DNA from: Porphyridium purpureum
Lineage: Eukaryota; Rhodophyta; Bangiophyceae; Porphyridiales; Porphyridiaceae
Length of the DNA: 64,000 bases
Direction of reading: 5' to 3'
Assembly (NCBI GenBank): GCA_008690995.1
Contig: VRMN01000002.1
Span: 310,001 to 374,000 of the forward strand
Of the stretch, positions 59,022 to 64,000 are shown piece by piece. Below the pieces are notes generated by a model. The model worked only from the letters and a program-made list of their open reading frames with translations, had not been told where the DNA came from and ran no database searches. How positions within the stretch are numbered: position 1 is the first letter of the stretch; each line of letters begins with the position of its first letter. A program made the translations under genes and the position numbers.

Positions 59022-59031
59022 TCTCCCCCCC
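59022..59031 (-). promoter_or_regulatory. Polypurine tract of the gypsy element
   Basis: GGGGGGGAGA on the minus strand directly abuts the 3' LTR, the normal site for plus-strand priming. Confidence 0.8.
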
Positions 59032-59265
59032 TCTTGGCTCGACGTCTCGGCGAGACTCCAAACTAAGTTGCATTCTTGGCTCGAGGAACCCGCGCTCCGG
59101 GAGAAAACCTCTGCCTAGCAAACTTCTCACAATTCCCAAGTCATTCAGAGTCAGACTCTTCGATAATTTTCAACAAGTCTGGCTCAGAATCGGACGCTGG
59201 CAGGTCGTCGGGTACTTCTTCTTCATTTTTCCCTGCCATGTAGTCTTCGCGTCCATAGTATGGCT

Positions 59266-62200
59266 TCAGATGTTGGATCGGAAAAACATCATGACAAGCC
59301 ACACCCTCAGGCAAATCACTCGGTAAGCATGCGAGCTCACCTTCTCAATGACAGGCACCGGACCAAGAAACTTTGGTGCCGCCAAATCACTCTTGTTCGG
59401 CCGCAGTTGCGGCGCCGTGATCAACACTTGATCACCAACTTGAAACTCCCGGGCATCCTTGCGTCGATCGAAGAACTTCTGCATTCTCCCCTGGGCTTCG
59501 ATCAAATTGTCGCGGACTTCTTCATGGACTTTGCACAGGCGAAACCAGTGCTCCACCATGTCCTTCGTCTGTCCGTCGCGCGCAGGCCTCCACCCTTCGC
59601 TCGGTGGAAACCAAGGATTCCTTCCATACACCACTTTGAACGGCGCGAATCCAGTGGCACTGCTTGGTGCAGAGTTGTACGCAAACTCGTACAACGGCAA
59701 GTCTCGCACCCAGCCACTATTCGTCGCCATCAACTTGAGCATTTCCCGAATCACGCGGTTCACTCGCTCAGTTTGGCCATCTGTCTGCGGGTGGTTGGCA
59801 GTAGACATTGCCAACTTCATACCCACCCGCTTGCTCAACTGCTGCCAAAACGTTGACGTAAACAGCGGATCTCGGTCCGACACAATTGACTTGGGGTATC
59901 CGAAACGGCTCACGACGTGCTTCACGAACAAGTCAGCACAACGCTTTGCTGTCAAGTCCTTGCGCGTCGGGATAAACAGCGCCATCTTCGAATAGCGATC
60001 CACCACAGTCATGATTGCATCACAGCTGCCTTCGCTCCGAGGCAGCTCTGTCACAAAGTCCATCGAGATGTCGACCCAAGGTCCTTCTGGGATCGACAAG
60101 GGCTTCAGCTTTCCAAACGACCGATTCGCTGACTTTGTCACTTGGCACGCGTGACAAGTCTTCACAAAACGGCTCACGTCTCGCTTCATCTTTGGCCAGT
60201 AGAAGCGAGTGATCAAAGATGCATACGTCGTGTCCGCTCCACGGTGCCCCGCTGTCGGGATATCGTGGTGGAGTTGCATGACACGCTCTCTGAACTTCCT
60301 CGGCACGCAAACACGATTCCTCAAGTACAAGAGCCCAGCTTCGGTTCGAAAACCTTGGTGGGTCGGTAAGTCTTCCATCAAAGTACCAAAGTCTGGGTCA
60401 CTCGAGTACGAACCCACGAATGCCTGGAAACCCGCACCAAATTCCTCACATCGAACCTGGTACTCTAGCGCGTGCAGCTCTGGCTTCCTCGACAAAGCAT
60501 CGGCTACCACGTTCGACTTTCCCTTCACATAGTCGATTGTGATATCAAACTCGGCTAAAAAGTCCAGCCACCGTGCCTGCCGGCCACTCAGCTCCTTCTG
60601 CGTCATCAGATGTTTCAACGCCTCATGATCCGTATGAAGCACAAACTTTGCCCCGTACAGATAAGGTCGAAACTCTCGCAGACAGTGAATGACGGCCATG
60701 AGCTCACCTTCATAGCTGCTGTACCTGGTCTCTCGATCCAGCAGCTTCCTCGACGTAAACGCGACCGGTCTGCCTTCCTGTGCCAGCCATCCCCCCACCG
60801 CGACTTCGGAGCGGTCCGTGTACACCTCGAATGGCTTTTCAGGGTCTGGCAAGGCCAACACCGGCGCTTCCGTCAACATCCCCACAATCTTCTCGAAGGC
60901 CGACTTGCCTTCATCTCCCAGTTCGATCAGCTGCTTCTTCGACTTTGCGTTCTGCAACAGCGAAGTCAGCGGCGCCACGACGGTAGAGTATCCTTTGACA
61001 AACCTGCGAAACCAGTTTGTCATTCCCAAAAAGGACCTCAACTCTGTCACCGTCTTTGGCACCGGCCAATCTCTCAAAGCTTCCACCTTCCGTGGATCCA
61101 TCTTCACGCAACCGTTGCCGACAATGTTCCCCAGGTATTCGACTTCAGAAACGAAAAAGCTGCACTTCTTGCGCTTCAAACGATACCCTGCCTTTTGCAA
61201 GCGCGACAACACTTCCTTCAGGACCTCGCCGTGCGACTGCCTATCCTTGGTAAAGACCAAAATATCGTCCAAGTAGACAATGACGGTCTTGTCCAGCAGA
61301 TCTGCAAACAGCTCGTTCATGGCCCTCTGAAAAGTTGCCGGCGCGTTGCAAAGACCAAACGGCATCACACGGAACTCGAACTGTCCGTACCTGGTCTGGA
61401 ACGCGGTCTTCGGCACGTCCTCTCTCCGAACACGCAACTGGTGGTACCCCGATGCCAAATCCAACTTTGAGAAACAGTGAGCGGCTCCCAGTCGATCCAG
61501 CAACTCATCCATGTTCGGCAACGGATACCGGTCCTTCACGGTTGCGTCGTTCAACGCCCGATAATCCACGCACATCCTCATGCTGCCGTCTTTCTTCTTC
61601 ACGAACAGCACGGGTGCTCCAAAGGGGCTCTGACTCGGCTGGACGAATCCCTTGTCCAGCAAGTCATCCAAAGTCTCTCGGAGGACTTTCAACTCCGCAG
61701 GGCTCAGTCGGTAGACCCTGCCCACTCTCACAGGCTTCTCATCTTTCAGCCTAATCACATGCTCCACTGTTTGGCTCTCAGGCAGCCCTCGCGGCTCCTC
61801 GAACAGACTTTCGAAATCTTTGAGCATCTTTCTCACAGAGTCAGCTTCTTTGCGCTCCACTGAACAGGGCTCCTCCCTTCCTTTCAGCACGCCGAGGTAG
61901 CACTCTTCTACCTCCTGACTCTTCAACAGCCGACGGAGCTCTTTCCGTGGCACCAGCATCTGCGTCATGCCCCAGGCCTTCTTCTCTCCGTAGGCCAACA
62001 TGCCAGACTGCCAATCAATCACTGGGTTCTCCCGCTTCAGCCACTCCATGCCCAGAATTGCGTCTTGTCCCGCAATCCGGCAAATGGCAAAGTTAGCGGC
62101 CCCTGAGTACCCATCGCTCAGTTCAAACTTGACATTGGAAACTTCTCCGGCTGTTTCCAATACTGACCCGTCCGCCAGGGTCACTCTATCTCTCTTCCAC

Positions 62201-62631
62201 GACGCCTTCTGCTTCAGGCCGTCGGATTTCTGCACAAAGTCCACGCTCATGAAGTTGTCCGTCGCGCCACTGTCAATCAAAAACGTGGCCTCTCCGTCGG
62301 ACTTGTGCACTTTTCCTCGAACTCGAAGAAGCATGGCAGCTCCCATCCCTCCAAGTTCCTTGATCACGGGCTGATTTGCGCTCGAGTTTCGCCCACAAGG
62401 TGTCGGACAGCCAGACCTTGGCTTACCAAGGCCACCACAGCGGTCTTCATTGCCGCCCCTAGAGGTCTCGTAACGTGTGCGAGCCTCCTTTCCCTCTGAC
62501 TGTCCGAGGAACCTCTCTACTCGAGCTCCTCGTTTTTTGACTCCAGCGAGTCTCCCTCCAGCTGCTGGATAGTCTTCCTTGCCTCGGGACACTTCCTGGC
62601 GATGTGTCCCGGCCTTCCACAATTCCAGCAT
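59266..62631 (-). CDS. Gypsy pol polyprotein
   Basis: 1121 residues in one frame. Order: aspartic protease (FLIDSGATDNFMS), reverse transcriptase (LDLASGYHQLRV, RVMPFGLCNAPATFQ, YLDDILVF), RNase H (FEVYTDRSEVAVGGWLAQEG, HTDHEAL), and integrase with an HHCC zinc region (HHDIPTAGHRGADTTY...CHACQ) and its catalytic core (MDFVTELP, VSDRDPLFTS, HPQTDGQTERVNR). A GPY/F-like end follows (LAAPKFLGPVPVIEKVSSHAYRV). No clear chromodomain is seen. Its start overlaps the end of gag by about 115 bp in another frame, as in elements that use frameshifting to make Gag-Pol. Confidence 0.93.
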   Translation of the reverse strand: MLELWKAGTHRQEVSRGKEDYPAAGGRLAGVKKRGARVERFLGQSEGKEARTRYETSRGGNEDRCGGLGKPRSGCPTPCGRNSSANQPVIKELGGMGAAMLLRVRGKVHKSDGEATFLIDSGATDNFMSVDFVQKSDGLKQKASWKRDRVTLADGSVLETAGEVSNVKFELSDGYSGAANFAICRIAGQDAILGMEWLKRENPVIDWQSGMLAYGEKKAWGMTQMLVPRKELRRLLKSQEVEECYLGVLKGREEPCSVERKEADSVRKMLKDFESLFEEPRGLPESQTVEHVIRLKDEKPVRVGRVYRLSPAELKVLRETLDDLLDKGFVQPSQSPFGAPVLFVKKKDGSMRMCVDYRALNDATVKDRYPLPNMDELLDRLGAAHCFSKLDLASGYHQLRVRREDVPKTAFQTRYGQFEFRVMPFGLCNAPATFQRAMNELFADLLDKTVIVYLDDILVFTKDRQSHGEVLKEVLSRLQKAGYRLKRKKCSFFVSEVEYLGNIVGNGCVKMDPRKVEALRDWPVPKTVTELRSFLGMTNWFRRFVKGYSTVVAPLTSLLQNAKSKKQLIELGDEGKSAFEKIVGMLTEAPVLALPDPEKPFEVYTDRSEVAVGGWLAQEGRPVAFTSRKLLDRETRYSSYEGELMAVIHCLREFRPYLYGAKFVLHTDHEALKHLMTQKELSGRQARWLDFLAEFDITIDYVKGKSNVVADALSRKPELHALEYQVRCEEFGAGFQAFVGSYSSDPDFGTLMEDLPTHQGFRTEAGLLYLRNRVCVPRKFRERVMQLHHDIPTAGHRGADTTYASLITRFYWPKMKRDVSRFVKTCHACQVTKSANRSFGKLKPLSIPEGPWVDISMDFVTELPRSEGSCDAIMTVVDRYSKMALFIPTRKDLTAKRCADLFVKHVVSRFGYPKSIVSDRDPLFTSTFWQQLSKRVGMKLAMSTANHPQTDGQTERVNRVIREMLKLMATNSGWVRDLPLYEFAYNSAPSSATGFAPFKVVYGRNPWFPPSEGWRPARDGQTKDMVEHWFRLCKVHEEVRDNLIEAQGRMQKFFDRRKDAREFQVGDQVLITAPQLRPNKSDLAAPKFLGPVPVIEKVSSHAYRVICLRVWLVMMFFRSNI

Positions 62632-63323
62632 TTGAGCTCGCTTCGAACACGCCTCTGACCCTGCACATGTCCCAGCTCCATCGGGACGGGTCCTTCCTGC
62701 GCTGCAGGACCGAAAAATGGCGTCCTCACACTTGAATCACGCACGCCGCGGGTCGCATGAATGGCGTCGTCCACGACCACCGCCACCTGCGCAGCCTCCG
62801 CAAACGTGCTCACTCCTCGCTTGTACACTTCCAAGCGGACCTCGGGCTTCAGACCCCTCACAAAGCGGTCCATCATTTCTGCGTCCGACAAGTCCGGAAT
62901 CACAAGTGCCGCGTCCTGAAAAGCCGCCACATACGCATGGGCCGGGCCTTTCTGCGAAAGACGCGTCAACTTGTCCCTTGCACGCCTGATCGAATCCTGC
63001 GGCGTGAACCGAGCACTCACGAGGGCAGCAAAATCATTCCACGTCGTGGGGATCTCCTGCGGGTAGCGCTCGCAGTTCAGAACCCACCAATGAAGCGCCT
63101 CTCCCTCGAAGTAGTCTGATGCCAAGTCCACAGCACGCCTCTCCGCAAGCAGACGTTTGTCCAAATCGTCCGGGTGGATGCTCTCCAACAGCCGGCCCAA
63201 GATCTTCTTTCTCGCCTGGAACAACCACGTCTTCACAACCAGAAGGTCCCTCTTCCCGTCGAACCTCATCAGACGGGCCTCCTTCGGGCCACGTGGTCCC
63301 AGCGTCTCCGAATCAATCTCCAT
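62517..63323 (-). CDS. Gypsy gag protein
   Basis: 268 residues from ATG 63323. A capsid-like retrotransposon gag domain (FEGEALHWW, WNDFAALVSARFTP, MMDRFVRGLKPEVR) is followed by one CCHC zinc knuckle (CWNCGRPGHIARKC, about residue 240). It overlaps pol in another frame. Confidence 0.93.
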   Translation of the reverse strand: MEIDSETLGPRGPKEARLMRFDGKRDLLVVKTWLFQARKKILGRLLESIHPDDLDKRLLAERRAVDLASDYFEGEALHWWVLNCERYPQEIPTTWNDFAALVSARFTPQDSIRRARDKLTRLSQKGPAHAYVAAFQDAALVIPDLSDAEMMDRFVRGLKPEVRLEVYKRGVSTFAEAAQVAVVVDDAIHATRGVRDSSVRTPFFGPAAQEGPVPMELGHVQGQRRVRSELKCWNCGRPGHIARKCPEARKTIQQLEGDSLESKNEELE

Positions 63324-63873
63324 GCTTTCTGGACTAAAGCACGCTCAACGATCACGACAACTCGAACAGCAAGCCTCCGATGCTCACTTTCTCCAACAGC
63401 TGCGCGCAACACGAACGGGCTCGGTCGCCCTCACGACCACAAATCGACACACGAAGCGGTCCTCTCACTCACACACACGCACAGCAAGCCTCTCACGCAC
63501 ACACAACAAAGCACACAGCAATCCTCCTCTGTTGCGCTGGATGGGGAGCGGCCCGGGCCTTTGCACTGGGGCGGGGATTATAGATGCGATCTTGTATGGA
63601 GGTGTTCGGCGCCTACCTTCGCAAAGGTGGTCGTGCGACACTAGGATAAATCCTAATGAAGGCTGACCGTTACGGCTCTTGCCTACTAATACGTGCTAAG
63701 GCAGAGAGCGAGTCCGCCGTCAAGGCCTAGGCCTATCGTACAGCCAAGACTGAGACCCGCTTCCACCCGTCGCACCCTCCTAATCGACTTACTCGAACCC
63801 CCTTACCCGCAGACTCTCCCACCCAGGCAACCCCAGAGAAACTCTAAGAGAACCTTAGAGCAATCCCAGGTAA

Positions 63874-63888
63874 CCAGCGATGATACCA
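63874..63888 (-). promoter_or_regulatory. Primer-binding site of the gypsy element
   Basis: On the minus strand TGGTATCATCGCTGG starts 2 bases after the 5' LTR. The opening TGG is complementary to a tRNA CCA end, and TGGTATCA is shared with the plant initiator tRNA-Met primer site, though the following bases differ. The exact tRNA is not identified. Confidence 0.65.
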
Positions 63889-63890
63889 AA

Positions 63891-64000
63891 TGTTACCAAT
63901 GCTGTGCCTTTTACTCTCTCTTCTTCTTCCCTCTTCTGTCTCCGAGCAAGACCTGACCGGCTAGTCCGGGCAGGCGCGTCGCCTTTTTATACCCTTACTT
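63891..64000 (-). repeat. 5' LTR of the gypsy element (partial)
   Basis: The first 110 bp of the plus-strand reading of the LTR, identical to 58728-58837. The remainder, including the region with the heat-shock element, lies beyond the window. Confidence 0.9.

Larger units (their letters stand above)
58728..64000 (-). mobile_element. Young Ty3/gypsy LTR retrotransposon, cut by the window edge
   Basis: Minus-strand element with its 3' LTR at 58728-59021 and the first 110 bp of its 5' LTR at 63891-64000. The overlapping 110 bp are identical by eye, so the insertion is recent. Internal parts: purine tract next to the 3' LTR, gag, pol (protease, reverse transcriptase, RNase H, integrase, i.e. 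gypsy order) and a primer site. It is nested in the Tc1/mariner transposase. It looks close to whole, with about one visible interruption. Confidence 0.93.

Overview
This is nuclear DNA of a compact, GC-rich eukaryote. The genes are eukaryotic (eRF1, Elongator ELP1, COG6, GID4, PDCD2, F-box and TKL-kinase proteins) and each is read here as a single uninterrupted frame, so introns are rare or absent. Plastid-type proteins (HCF136/Ycf48 with a bipartite lumen-targeting N-terminus, plastid-type chorismate synthase, L-galactose dehydrogenase) point to a photosynthetic host. A unicellular red alga of the Porphyridium type fits best; this is inference from gene content, gene density and lack of introns. 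Host genes are packed tightly: head-to-head pairs 80-120 bp apart, tail-to-tail pairs 70-250 bp apart, and one same-strand pair only 26 bp apart.

Layout. 1-4.2 kb: end of a membrane-anchored protein, GID4 (ubiquitin-ligase receptor) and a DDX27/Drs1 RNA helicase. 4.25-9.83 kb: an apparently whole, very young Ty1/copia element with identical 314-bp LTRs and a 5-bp target duplication, sitting 54 bp upstream of the helicase start codon. 9.8-18 kb: a kinase with an MLKL-like N-terminus and Sel1 repeats, a gene-poor gap, then eRF1. 18-29 kb: an RCC1 protein head-to-head with an ankyrin protein, two tandem F-box genes whose C-termini I read as SPOC domains, L-galactose dehydrogenase and HCF136. 29.7-42.7 kb: ELP1, COG6, TSPO, chorismate synthase, a second RCC1 protein, PDCD2 with a MYND finger, and a 2',3'-cyclic phosphodiesterase. 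43-49.4 kb: a two-part membrane glycosyltransferase-like protein, a small membrane protein, an ankyrin pseudogene, a double-SWIM protein and a Rieske oxygenase. 49.4-64 kb is a repeat graveyard: scattered old LTR pieces, a heavily decayed copia-like fossil, a Tc1/mariner transposase with two in-frame stops, and a young Ty3/gypsy element nested inside it that runs off the window's right edge.

The most notable things are: a recurrent ACTGTACC motif upstream of many genes and also in fossil elements; the F-box plus SPOC pair; a Myb/SANT-like domain inside the copia polyprotein and a half-tRNA primer site; a perfect heat-shock element in the gypsy LTR; and the MLKL-like/kinase/Sel1 protein.
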